From an uncultured Cyclobacteriaceae bacterium (lineage in GTDB: Bacteria > Bacteroidota > Bacteroidia > Cytophagales > Cyclobacteriaceae), in assembly GCA_947492745.1 (NCBI GenBank), contig CANLOE010000070.1, positions 1 through 38,936 of the forward strand: 38,936 nucleotides of DNA, written 5' to 3'. Positions 8,901 to 17,118 of the stretch are shown here, piece by piece. Every line of letters starts with the position of its first letter. Positions within the stretch are counted from its first letter, which is position 1. The notes under the pieces were generated by a model, which did no database searches, was not told where the DNA came from, and saw only the letters and a list, made by a program, of their open reading frames with translations. The position numbers were made by a program, and so were the translations under genes.

Positions 8901-10380
8901 AATAGAGTCCTATCGACCGGGTTACTTTGATGATCAGTTCATTGATATCCTCGGACAGCCTCAGAAGAAAAACAGGTAACCCAAACAGCAGGAGTACGAG
9001 CAGGCTCCTTAGTGGCAGGTCCAAATAAAGGCTGCCAAGGTTGGGAAGGCAAGAAGTAATCCACCAAGTGACGATAGCGATAGCGATGATGATAGCGATA
9101 CGTCCATCATAAGGTTGGAATCGATACTTGAGATAAATCAGTCCAACTTTCATTAGTTCAAAAACAATCATAGCAATCAATGAGGCCATGGCAGCGCCGG
9201 TAATCCCAAAGGGAGGGATGAGTACATAATTACTAATGACGACTAAGATAACGAGTAGAAAAGAGAAGTAGGCATTGTAGCGGTAATGTTCCGAATTAGC
9301 GATGACCATGGAACTTAATCCTCCCATCATTACCGTCCAGTTGGTCAGTCCAATGAACAAGATGACGTACTTTCCCGGTAAAAATGTTTTGGGTAGGATT
9401 TCAAAGACATTGTCGATATTGCACCAGATGCCCAAGAGCAGTAATGTACCCAGAATAACCTGATTGAGGCAGCTTTTTTGGTAGAGATCCAGGACGACTT
9501 GCTCATTACCTTTCTTGAAATGATCGGCAATAACAGCTCCACCTATCCTCTTCATGGCACGGGATGGAATCGCTACCAGTGCTCCGAAGTAATAGGTGAT
9601 GGCATATATGCCCGTAGAGGAGGTGCCGATAAGCCAATCGATCATAATACTGTCCAGTGATAACACGGCGACAAGGCTGAACCCTGTCACGAAGCCAAAG
9701 ATACTGACCTTGAACATGTTCTTTTTCATATCGAAGTCCAGCAGGCTGCGGTCCAGTCGAAGCGAGAGTTCTTTTTTGTACCATAAGAAAAAAAACAGGA
9801 GGATAGCCGGTAATATCAGTGCCGAGGTATATAATAGTACCAAACCTCCAAAGTCAACAATATCAAAGATATAGCAGAGTATCGATGTGAAGATGAACAA
9901 CCGCTGAACCACTTCTTTCAGTACCGTACCAAAGATAGACTGATGCAGTGAACGAAGGTAAGCGTCCAGTGCATTGAAAAAGAGTGTAAAGAAAGTCAGG
10001 GGGATAACGTAAAGCACGTAATCCTTGAACAAAGAGCTTTGTGTCATACTATCTTCAAGAATGGAAGACTTGGTCAGAAAGAACAAAGGTAGGAACAGAA
10101 GAAAACCAAGTAGCCCAATCGTAAGTGACAAAGCAAAAAAACCACGGTTGCCCTTTCCCTGATGGCGGAAAAAAGGGAAAAACTTGATGGTTACATTATT
10201 GAAACCAAGAGAGGCAAATTGGGCAAACAAAACAGAATAAGAACCCAATAGTCGGAGTACACCGTTTTCATCCGTACTCAAAAAACGAGGGAAAAGCAGG
10301 GCCATGGAGACAAAACCCAAAACCACTCCTATGTAAGAATAGAAGGTGGCGTATACCGATTGTTTTTTGACGACTCCCAA
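8899..10380 (-). CDS. Wzx-type oligosaccharide flippase
   Basis: A 493-aa polytopic membrane protein of the MOP/polysaccharide-export superfamily. About 12-14 hydrophobic segments run from residue 12 to the C-terminus. The N-terminal block (YIGVVLGFVSMALLFPRFL, then LRLLGSYSVLFAQFASLGF) is typical of lipid-linked oligosaccharide flippases in Bacteroidota. It should move an undecaprenyl-linked glycan across the inner membrane. It is the last gene of the glycan operon, one base from the GT2-fusion gene upstream. Its 3' end runs into a fragment of repeat A, which may have altered the last residues. The length is normal for the family. A MATE exporter is possible but less likely in this setting. 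Confidence 0.85.
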   Translation of the reverse strand: MGVVKKQSVYATFYSYIGVVLGFVSMALLFPRFLSTDENGVLRLLGSYSVLFAQFASLGFNNVTIKFFPFFRHQGKGNRGFFALSLTIGLLGFLLFLPLFFLTKSSILEDSMTQSSLFKDYVLYVIPLTFFTLFFNALDAYLRSLHQSIFGTVLKEVVQRLFIFTSILCYIFDIVDFGGLVLLYTSALILPAILLFFFLWYKKELSLRLDRSLLDFDMKKNMFKVSIFGFVTGFSLVAVLSLDSIMIDWLIGTSSTGIYAITYYFGALVAIPSRAMKRIGGAVIADHFKKGNEQVVLDLYQKSCLNQVILGTLLLLGIWCNIDNVFEILPKTFLPGKYVILFIGLTNWTVMMGGLSSMVIANSEHYRYNAYFSFLLVILVVISNYVLIPPFGITGAAMASLIAMIVFELMKVGLIYLKYRFQPYDGRIAIIIAIAIVTWWITSCLPNLGSLYLDLPLRSLLVLLLFGLPVFLLRLSEDINELIIKVTRSIGLY

Positions 10381-10381
10381 A

Positions 10382-11773
10382 CTACCGGTCCTTATCCTGT
10401 TCGGCGAGGAAGTGAGCCAGTTTCAGGTCATGCTGGGTAAATATGCCATGTGCTGCTTTCTGATCGACAACAATATGCCCTACCTGCCCACCGATAAACT
10501 TTTGGTGTTGAGTGAAATAATCGGTTTTCGATAAGCTGAGCCCACCCGTATAGCGATAGAGGGCTTCACGTTCCAGTTTGGTAAATTTGTCCTGTTGGAG
10601 AATAGGGGTCATACCAGCACCATGGTGCTGGAAGAACAGGCTGGTATCCGGACGGACACTGATGAGAGAGTCCGTTCCAAATATCTCCATGGTATTGATG
10701 GCATCATCGATAATGGCCGCATTGATAAAAGGAAACTCCAATGCCTGTATCATGACCGATTTCGGTAACAGGTCACTGATGCGAGGTGTCCCCAGTACAT
10801 GTTCGATGGTTGCGAGCAGGTTTGTGTTGAGTCGGGCCAGTTCTATATCCCGTTGTACAAAACTGAGTTTTTCCGTATGGGGATACTGTTTTTGGATGTA
10901 GTCCCCTATGGTGGCATCGGGTGAGGTGACTACAATATGTGTCACTTTTTTGGATTTTAGGGATTCATCTATTTTCCAATCGATGAGGTACTTTTCGGAT
11001 AACTTCTCAAAAGCCAGGAATTGTTTTGAGTTCTTGTTTCCCCGAATAGGGATAATACTGATTACTGTTGGGTCCCCGATACCCTGCTGGTCGAGATAGT
11101 CTGCTTTTATTTTGGCCCGGGTACCGAGTATTCTGTTCTCATTCGAAGTTAGGTTGGCACCATGTTGCCGGTAATAGAATAAGGGTGTATTGACATTTTT
11201 AACCTTGAAGTGATTGGTGAACTTTACCCAGAGTTCATAGCCGTCCTGACAGCCGTAGCGTTCGTCATAGCCATTGAGCTTCATCAGAAATTCTCGACGT
11301 ATCATGGTGCAGGCTCCATGGGCGGGCTGGTCGAACAGGGTCACCTCTTCTTCGAAATGATGTCTCTTCTCTATGTTCATCACCTCTCCATCTTTATCTA
11401 CCATATAGTAGTCTGGAAATACCAGTCCCAGCTCGTCATCCTGTTCCAGTAGATTGACCATGACCAGCAGGGCATTGGGGTCCAGATAATCATCGGCATC
11501 CAAACGCATGATGTACTTGCCCTTGGCAGTACGCATAGCGATATTATTGGTCACGTTTAGCCCCTTGTTCTGTTGGAAAATGACCTTTACTTTTTCATGG
11601 TCTGTATACCCTTCGATAATGGCCCTGGAGTTATCCGTGGATCCATCGTCTATAATAATGACCTCATAATCATGAAAGGTCTGCTGGAGCAGACTTTCCA
11701 CGGAAGCCTCTATGTAGTGTTCATAATTATGATTGGTAATGTATACTGTTACCAGTGGGTTCTTTTGGCTCAT
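10382..11773 (-). CDS. GT2 glycosyltransferase fused to CMP-sialate-synthetase-like domain
   Basis: A 463-aa two-domain protein. Residues 1 to about 225 form a GT-A glycosyltransferase of family 2: VYITNHNYEHYI, IIIDDGSTDNS (39-49), the metal-binding RLDADDY (90-96), and GCQDGYELW as the acceptor-site block. Residues about 235-455 follow the CMP-N-acylneuraminate cytidylyltransferase pattern: ISIIPIRGNKNSKQF resembles the P-loop motif, QRDIELARLNTNLLATIEH the next helix, MIQALEFPFINAAIIDDAI the LQPTSPLR region, and REALYRYTGGLSLSKTD the YxxNGAIY block. Several catalytic positions look lost, including the Arg of PLR and the Asn of NGA. It probably transfers a sugar and may use the second domain to bind or sense a CMP-sugar. 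The gene begins one base after the methyltransferase stop and lies one base before the flippase. The GT2 part is secure; the role of the second part is inference. Confidence 0.82.
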   Translation of the reverse strand: MSQKNPLVTVYITNHNYEHYIEASVESLLQQTFHDYEVIIIDDGSTDNSRAIIEGYTDHEKVKVIFQQNKGLNVTNNIAMRTAKGKYIMRLDADDYLDPNALLVMVNLLEQDDELGLVFPDYYMVDKDGEVMNIEKRHHFEEEVTLFDQPAHGACTMIRREFLMKLNGYDERYGCQDGYELWVKFTNHFKVKNVNTPLFYYRQHGANLTSNENRILGTRAKIKADYLDQQGIGDPTVISIIPIRGNKNSKQFLAFEKLSEKYLIDWKIDESLKSKKVTHIVVTSPDATIGDYIQKQYPHTEKLSFVQRDIELARLNTNLLATIEHVLGTPRISDLLPKSVMIQALEFPFINAAIIDDAINTMEIFGTDSLISVRPDTSLFFQHHGAGMTPILQQDKFTKLEREALYRYTGGLSLSKTDYFTQHQKFIGGQVGHIVVDQKAAHGIFTQHDLKLAHFLAEQDKDR

Positions 11774-11774
11774 T

Positions 11775-12911
11775 TCAGTCTTTGTGTGGTACTCCTACTA
11801 ATGTCAGTCCATCGGAAAACTTGACCTCGTCCATATATTGTTGCAGATCGACCTGTAGTCCTCCCGTCTTGGTCAGGATATCATAAGCGTCGATATGTGT
11901 GCCCATTTGCATGAATGTCTCGTAGACGTCCATACCATAGTACCAAGCTACGGCCGGTGAAAATCCATTTTTATGGTACAGTTCAGCCGCTGAGCTATCG
12001 GTAAAACACATGATGTGCCCCATCGGGTCCAAATGCCTTATGACAGAGTCGTTGCAGAGGGTCTGTATCGCAGCACTCAAGGAGTTCCATCGGGGTACTT
12101 TGGAGATGACCATCCCATGGGTACTCTTAGAAACGACCTGATAGGCTTTTTCCAGAATATAGCCTGGATTGGGAGTGTGTTCCAGTAATCCCCAAAAGGT
12201 AACGATATCATAGCCTTCATATTTTTCGGCAACCTGGGTAAAGTCACTCCCATCGAGTTCGATACCCCAGATATCCTTCGAAAACTGACGGCTGGACTCA
12301 CTCAGTTCTATCCCATCGGCGGTTATGCCCGCTCTTCTACAAGCTTCGACAAAATGTCCCGCACCGGAACCTACATCCAGAATCTTACGGGGTGGGCGAC
12401 CGTGGATTTTCGTATACACCTCGATGGTCCAGTCCCGCCAAGGTACCGCGATGGCTTCCAGTCTGGATTCTGCTGCCTTTTTGTCCGTATATGTTGCCGC
12501 GTAGGTCACATCATTGAGATAAAAACCTTCGATAGCGGTCTGCGTGGGCCGTTCCAGAACATATACATGGCTACAGTTATTGCAACTAGCATATCGGGCC
12601 CCATAGATATTGACCTGTTCAGTAGTATTATCGGCACTGGTACCGCATACCGGACAGCATTCTACTGCTTCTAGGTTTTCCGGTTGATATATTTTTTCTC
12701 GGGAGCTTTTATAGTACTCCAGTTGTTTTTTGATATTCTCGACAATATTCTTTTTCAGTGATAGTAGGTCCGTCTTCTTACCTAGATAGGTCATGACTTC
12801 AAATTCACTTACGGATTTTCCTTCTTCACGTATCCATTGCTCTGTACGTAGGGAGCCGGAAGGGCTCAGGGCTTCTTTTTTATACCAAATCATTTTTTTT
12901 TCTCTAATCAA
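11775..12911 (-). CDS. Class I SAM methyltransferase with zinc-binding Cys pairs
   Basis: A 378-aa cytosolic protein. After a charged helical N-terminus, two Cys pairs (C86/C89 in CCPVCG, C110/C113 in CNNC) look like a zinc site. A Rossmann methyltransferase follows: motif I ILDVGSGAGHF (177-187), acidic IELSES after it, and VTFWGLLEHTPNP later. This architecture is common in sugar C- or O-methyltransferases of polysaccharide clusters (Methyltransf_23/11 type), so it likely methylates a sugar of the glycan made here; the substrate is not visible. The ATG at 12911 overlaps the neuB-like stop by 8 bp, indicating translational coupling; ATG at 12893 (MIWYKKE) is an alternative start. Confidence 0.82.
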   Translation of the reverse strand: MIREKKMIWYKKEALSPSGSLRTEQWIREEGKSVSEFEVMTYLGKKTDLLSLKKNIVENIKKQLEYYKSSREKIYQPENLEAVECCPVCGTSADNTTEQVNIYGARYASCNNCSHVYVLERPTQTAIEGFYLNDVTYAATYTDKKAAESRLEAIAVPWRDWTIEVYTKIHGRPPRKILDVGSGAGHFVEACRRAGITADGIELSESSRQFSKDIWGIELDGSDFTQVAEKYEGYDIVTFWGLLEHTPNPGYILEKAYQVVSKSTHGMVISKVPRWNSLSAAIQTLCNDSVIRHLDPMGHIMCFTDSSAAELYHKNGFSPAVAWYYGMDVYETFMQMGTHIDAYDILTKTGGLQVDLQQYMDEVKFSDGLTLVGVPHKD

Positions 12912-13911
12912 ACAGTGACCAATCTAATTTTTGATGTGTTTTGATATGTTGTTTTGTTGTTTTCCCTATTAATTTATCAAAATCTCTTGCGTCTATGCCA
13001 TGGTTGGGCCGTAAAGTGGTCAGGTGTTGTGCTTCGATGACCGTTCCCGCAGCGATGTCCATTATGGGATAGACCGCTCTACGGAAACTCACTCGGTGGT
13101 CTCCTTCTATGGTCAGGGGTGCTTTCACGCCATTGCCTTTCAGCTTATCTAGGTCTACGATTTTTGTTTGGAGCGCCCTGACCTCTTCTTGGGTCAGGGA
13201 TACCTTATGATCGCGGAATACTTTGCCTTCTCGGGTATCGGTAAAGTGGAATTCCAAGATCTCTGCTCCCATGGCCACGGCAGTTTCCAGGGCCATGCTG
13301 CCTTCTGTATGGTCCGAGTAGCCTACGGTCATGCCTGTAGCCTCTCTCAAGGACTGCATGACCTGTAGATTGGCATCTTCTTTTGGTATAGGGTACATCG
13401 AAGTACACTGTAGCAAAGCTAGGTTTTCCGCTTTTTTATACAAAGGATTGTAACCTTGCAGTTCTTCTACACAGCCTTTGACCTCATCAAGGGTACTCAA
13501 TCCTGTGGATACGATAATGGGCTTGTTCTTGGAGGCGGTCTTTTTCAGGACAGGGTAAGCCGTCAGGTCACCCGAACCGATTTTATAGATGGACATATAT
13601 GGGTCTATCCAATCTAGGGCATCCATATCCCATACGGACGCCATATAACCAACACCGGCTGCGGCACAGGCTTTGGCCAGTTGAATATGCTGCTCTGGCT
13701 TAAGTTCGAATTTTTTGAAATGCTCGTTGCGAACGGCACTTTCCATACGGCTTACCAAAGTGTCTCCCGTGTAGATTTGAAATTTTACATAGTCGGCACC
13801 GGAGGCACAGGCCAGTTCGGTCAACTTCAGGGCATAGTCAAAATTACCCTCATGGTTACCTCCGATTTCTGCGATCAGCAGTGGCCCTACTTTCCCTTTC
13901 CAGTTACTCAT
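12904..13911 (-). CDS. neuB: N-acetylneuraminate/nonulosonate synthase (NeuB-like)
   Basis: A 335-aa enzyme of the NeuB/LegI/PseI family, which condenses phosphoenolpyruvate with an amino-sugar to make a nine-carbon 2-keto acid such as sialic, legionaminic or pseudaminic acid. The TIM-barrel motifs are clear: LLIAEIGGNHEGNF (11-24), GADYVKFQ (38-45), YKIGSGD (109-115), VGYSDHTEG (196-204), and LEFHFTDTREGKVFRDHKVS (219-238), equivalent to the metal-binding HFTLDR...GPDH block. A C-terminal SAF (antifreeze-like) domain covers about 275-335 (RRAVYPIMDIAAGTVI, LRPNHGI). It is slightly shorter than typical. It overlaps its neighbours by 8 bp on each side. Which of the three nonulosonates is made cannot be decided by eye, so the symbol names the family rather than the product. 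Confidence 0.85.
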   Translation of the reverse strand: MSNWKGKVGPLLIAEIGGNHEGNFDYALKLTELACASGADYVKFQIYTGDTLVSRMESAVRNEHFKKFELKPEQHIQLAKACAAAGVGYMASVWDMDALDWIDPYMSIYKIGSGDLTAYPVLKKTASKNKPIIVSTGLSTLDEVKGCVEELQGYNPLYKKAENLALLQCTSMYPIPKEDANLQVMQSLREATGMTVGYSDHTEGSMALETAVAMGAEILEFHFTDTREGKVFRDHKVSLTQEEVRALQTKIVDLDKLKGNGVKAPLTIEGDHRVSFRRAVYPIMDIAAGTVIEAQHLTTLRPNHGIDARDFDKLIGKTTKQHIKTHQKLDWSLFD

Positions 13912-14596
13912 TCAGCGATGTTATAAGGTGATATATCTCTTTAATACCATAAAATGTATGCAATTTATTCATTTTCCCGATAATCTTTGATGCAAGATCA
14001 AAATCTTTCGCCTCATCTACGGCCAGCTTCAACCCTTTTGCTTCCGGGCATCGCTCATTATATACATACTGCCTTCTTCCTATTTCAGGATGGTCGTAGA
14101 GGTAGAGCGTGACATGTTCCAGATAAGCATCTTCGGCAAAGCGCTCGATAAGGCTTTTGTAAAACGGGGTACGGACGATTTCGATACTCATGCCTATGGG
14201 AAAAGTCCTGTCCTTTACATTGGTGATGAAATCAAAACGATCTCCCTCGACTATAGCTAGCATAGAACTCAATAGTTCGGGGTCCAGAAATAGGTTATCC
14301 CCATTGATCCTTACGGCATATTCCATTTCATACTTCAGCGCACAACCCAGAAATCGTTGTGAGACATTATCCAGATCGCCCCGAAAACAGTTCCAGCCCT
14401 TGGCCGAGCAGTATTCGGCGATGGGATTATCAGAAGGCTCTACTGAGGTCGCTACGACGATATTCCCTTCGGGGACGGTACACTGTAGTCTTTCCATGAT
14501 GTACTGCAATACCGCCTTTCCCTGAATGGTCTTGAGTATCTTGCCCGGTAATCGGCTGGAGTTATAGCGACATAATACGATGATACCTGTTTTCAT
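13904..14596 (-). CDS. SpsF-like cytidylyltransferase
   Basis: A 230-aa nucleotidyltransferase of the SpsF/CMP-KDO-synthetase type. The N-terminal motif IIVLCRYNSSRLPGKILKTI matches the family signature of Arg-x(n)-SSRLPGK, followed by YIMERLQ and a metal-binding VRINGDNLFLDPEL block (about 95-108). It should use CTP to activate a sugar acid, and next to the NeuB-like gene the natural role is making the CMP-nonulosonate donor. That role is inferred from position: SpsF relatives are not all tested. Its stop overlaps the neuB-like start by 8 bp. The length is typical. Confidence 0.78.
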   Translation of the reverse strand: MKTGIIVLCRYNSSRLPGKILKTIQGKAVLQYIMERLQCTVPEGNIVVATSVEPSDNPIAEYCSAKGWNCFRGDLDNVSQRFLGCALKYEMEYAVRINGDNLFLDPELLSSMLAIVEGDRFDFITNVKDRTFPIGMSIEIVRTPFYKSLIERFAEDAYLEHVTLYLYDHPEIGRRQYVYNERCPEAKGLKLAVDEAKDFDLASKIIGKMNKLHTFYGIKEIYHLITSLNE

Positions 14597-14605
14597 TCTT
14601 TTCGA

Positions 14606-15172
14606 TTAATGTGATTCGGCGGTAGGGCGTTCTCCGATTTTTTTTGCGGGGACACCTCCTACAATGCTGTACGGTGCCACATCGTCTTTTACGATGGCCC
14701 CGGCAGCAACTACGGCTCCATTACCGATAGTAACCCCTTTCAGTATTTTGGCACCCGTACCTAGCCATACATCATTCCCGATAGTAATAGGAGCTGTTTG
14801 GTTGGGCTGCTGATTGATATAGCTCCCTTTCTCGATGCTGTGGTCACTGTCCACGATATAGACAAAAGGGGCAATCAAACAGTCATGACCTATGCTTATC
14901 CTATTGGAGGCAAACATAAAGGTATGGTAGCCCACAGTGGTGTTGGCCCCTATGCCGATCTTTGCCGACGTATTGCAAGCACAGATGCGCGCACCTTCTT
15001 TTACCACGACATGGGCTTCGATGCTGACATTTCCGGGAAAGCGGAGGATTTCAATATTTTTATCGAAAAATACCCCTTCTCCGCAGTGGGCCAACCGTCT
15101 TTTGTGCCATTTCAGTCGCCAGCGATGCCGTAAGGTAAACTTTAGATGCTTGCGCAGTTGTTCGTTTTTCAT
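14606..15172 (-). CDS. Left-handed beta-helix O-acetyltransferase
   Basis: A 188-aa hexapeptide-repeat acyltransferase of the WcaF/maltose-acetyltransferase group. Repeats such as VSIEAHVVV, AKIGIGANTTV, ITIGNDVWLGTGAKIL and VTIGNGAVVAAGAIV form the beta-helix. The catalytic His lies in IVDSDHSIEKG, and the C-terminus IVGGVPAKKIGER is characteristic. It probably O-acetylates a sugar of the operon's glycan with acetyl-CoA. The frame is open upstream to 15370, but that part overlaps the end of the preceding gene and is rich in unlikely residues. ATG at 15172 (MKNEQLRKH) gives a normal-length protein and a gap of about 95 bp to the previous gene, the largest inside this operon. Confidence 0.85.
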   Translation of the reverse strand: MKNEQLRKHLKFTLRHRWRLKWHKRRLAHCGEGVFFDKNIEILRFPGNVSIEAHVVVKEGARICACNTSAKIGIGANTTVGYHTFMFASNRISIGHDCLIAPFVYIVDSDHSIEKGSYINQQPNQTAPITIGNDVWLGTGAKILKGVTIGNGAVVAAGAIVKDDVAPYSIVGGVPAKKIGERPTAESH

Positions 15173-15266
15173 ATATAATCCCGTATGATTTTCCCAAGTC
15201 ACGCTAGTATGAAGTAGGTCTGCTCCAACACGGTTAGCGGTACTGTGTTGGGCCGCAGCGGGGTAA

Positions 15267-16187
15267 CTAGTTCTTGCTTTTCCCCTCTTTCTTGAAATCC
15301 AGTCGTTCGAAAGCATCGATGAAGGATCCAGGTGTAATATTAAGGATTTTGACGTTAATCGCATCGGCATAGGCCCGGAGTTGCCAATAGGCTCCGAAAG
15401 AATGGACGAATTTCATCAAGACTTCGTGCAGACGGCGCTTTCTGGTAGAACCTCCCACATACATAGGTTGAGGACGATCGGTATTTTTGTTGATTTTCTC
15501 CTTTTCGGTCTGTTTTCCATAGAAGTGTTTTTGGCGCAATAGCACTTCGTTTTCCTCGCTGACGTGGATCTCTTTTGTCCAAGAATGATCGGCACCCGTG
15601 ACGTAAATTTTTTTGTATCCGGCATTGAGCGCAACCATAAGCGATGGTATAAGAACGTTATGTGGTCTGGGCATGCCCAGACCGTTTCGGAATAGCCAGT
15701 GGTCGATGAATTGTAGGCCTTCTATGGGAGTCGTGTTGAAATAGGCAATGGTGATATTGGGATTGGCACTGATGATTTTCTGCCATTCCTTACTTTTCTT
15801 GGCCTTGCTGGGGACCAGTAGGGTCATGGGCCAATCAGTTTTGGTGACGATGGTTTCCAATGTGTGCTGTCGATCGACATTCCAAGACTCGATTTCTCCC
15901 TTTTCAAAATACTCCAAGGAAACAAATACATAATAATTCGGTCTAATCGAAGTGTATTGCGCTGTTCTACAAAAAAAATTCACGCAGAATGTAGATTTTC
16001 CTTTTAGGAAAGTTTCGCCCTCCTCTAGAAATCCTGTGAGCGAGGGACCGTTGCCCAATAGCACGCAGCTTTCGTTCCCTGCCTTTATCTTCTTGACAAA
16101 GAAATGGGACAAAAGCATAACTTTCACTAGGCTCATCAACGATTGGGCCGTTTCTTCAATAAAAACCTGTATTTTGGACTTGAACAC
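15267..16187 (-). CDS. GNGPSL-motif protein, GT42/MptE-like putative glycosyltransferase
   Basis: A 306-aa soluble protein with no obvious membrane segment. The N-terminal motif CVLLGNGPSL (41-50) is followed by a conserved-looking CVNFF, and ALNAGYKKIYVTGADHSW lies at 186-203. GNGPSL and the ALGYKEIYLSGID-like block are shared with the Campylobacter CstII sialyltransferases (GT42) and with the MptE/DUF115 family, all Rossmann-type folds. A His in KHFYG (about 221) and PMYVGGS lie where such enzymes have catalytic residues. Similar proteins occur in Bacteroidota O-antigen clusters, mostly without assigned function. In an operon with NeuB and CMP-transferase genes, a nonulosonate transferase is the best guess, but this is inference. 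It follows the GT2 gene by 15 bp. Confidence 0.6.
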   Translation of the reverse strand: MFKSKIQVFIEETAQSLMSLVKVMLLSHFFVKKIKAGNESCVLLGNGPSLTGFLEEGETFLKGKSTFCVNFFCRTAQYTSIRPNYYVFVSLEYFEKGEIESWNVDRQHTLETIVTKTDWPMTLLVPSKAKKSKEWQKIISANPNITIAYFNTTPIEGLQFIDHWLFRNGLGMPRPHNVLIPSLMVALNAGYKKIYVTGADHSWTKEIHVSEENEVLLRQKHFYGKQTEKEKINKNTDRPQPMYVGGSTRKRRLHEVLMKFVHSFGAYWQLRAYADAINVKILNITPGSFIDAFERLDFKKEGKSKN

Positions 16188-16202
16188 GGTGAGATAAAAG
16201 GA

Positions 16203-17117
16203 TTAAGTAGTCAATGTGGTCTTCAGTACCCAGTATCGAAACTTTATTAGCATTTTTGACTTGGGAAACTGCCCCTTAAGACCAAAATATAGTGCCAAAA
16301 CAATGGTTCCGGTGACTTTTATGGACTCACTGATAAATTTTTGGAGTTTTGCCATAAAGCCCTGACCTTCCAGGCGCTTCTTTTCGCTTTTGGCAACGCC
16401 TTCTGCCAAACCTTTGATATAGTCCATTTGCAATCGTTTTTCGGGGATGACATGGCGTACCAAGACCTCGGGTACATAATATACTGATGCCCTATCTTTC
16501 TTGAGCCGATATACCAGTTCTTTTTCATCTCCGCCTTCCAGCCCAGTGCCTCTGCGGCCAAGATTGACATCGAACAGGCCATATTTTTCAAAAACACTCT
16601 CTCTGAAAGCCATATTGGCCCCTATGGGAAACTTGGTCCCTTTGAACGGTTTCGCTGTGGCTCCCATGTCCAATGCCGCTACCAATGGTAGGAGGTAGAC
16701 GGACATCCACTGCGGTGGCTCTCCTTCATATATGGGGACGATTTTGCCCCCGATGGCCATGGTCTCCGCGTGGTCATCGAAAAAAGCAATGATATTCTTT
16801 ACGTAATCAACATCGACCATGGCATCATCGTCTATAAAGGCAATGAGCCGCCCTTTGGCCTCTTTGATGCCTCTATTGCGGGCATAGGTATGCCCTTGAT
16901 GTGTTTCATTGAAGTAATGGAAGTGCGACAGCTTATTCTCATTTATGAAATCTTGGCATATGCCGGCCGTATTGTCCGTACTGTTATTGTTAATGACCAG
17001 AACCTCGTAGCATTCCGGGCTGATAGATTGCTGTTTCAAATGAAGCAGGTTGTCACCAATGTATTTCTGCCTATTATAAGTGCAGACGACAACTGACACG
17101 GCTATCTGTGCTGACAT
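16203..17117 (-). CDS. Family 2 glycosyltransferase
   Basis: A 304-aa GT-A fold transferase. Visible: SVVVCTYNRQKYIGDNLLHL at the start, VINNNSTDNT (41-50), ARNRGIKEAKGRLIAFIDDD with the metal-binding Asp cluster at 96-98, and GRRGTGLEGGDEKEL as the acceptor/catalytic block, with Asp-Glu about residue 199. A hydrophobic stretch near 268-282 could touch the membrane. It should transfer a nucleotide-sugar residue to the growing lipid-linked glycan on the cytoplasmic face. It begins one base after the YfhO-family gene, so it is co-transcribed. Donor and acceptor are not visible from sequence. Confidence 0.87.
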   Translation of the reverse strand: MSAQIAVSVVVCTYNRQKYIGDNLLHLKQQSISPECYEVLVINNNSTDNTAGICQDFINENKLSHFHYFNETHQGHTYARNRGIKEAKGRLIAFIDDDAMVDVDYVKNIIAFFDDHAETMAIGGKIVPIYEGEPPQWMSVYLLPLVAALDMGATAKPFKGTKFPIGANMAFRESVFEKYGLFDVNLGRRGTGLEGGDEKELVYRLKKDRASVYYVPEVLVRHVIPEKRLQMDYIKGLAEGVAKSEKKRLEGQGFMAKLQKFISESIKVTGTIVLALYFGLKGQFPKSKMLIKFRYWVLKTTLTT

Positions 17118-17118
17118 A

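Noticed and set aside
15173-15370. N-terminal extension of the acetyltransferase frame
   Set aside because: It overlaps the 3' end of the preceding gene, has unlikely composition, and a good ATG lies at 15172 at the start of the family-like sequence.
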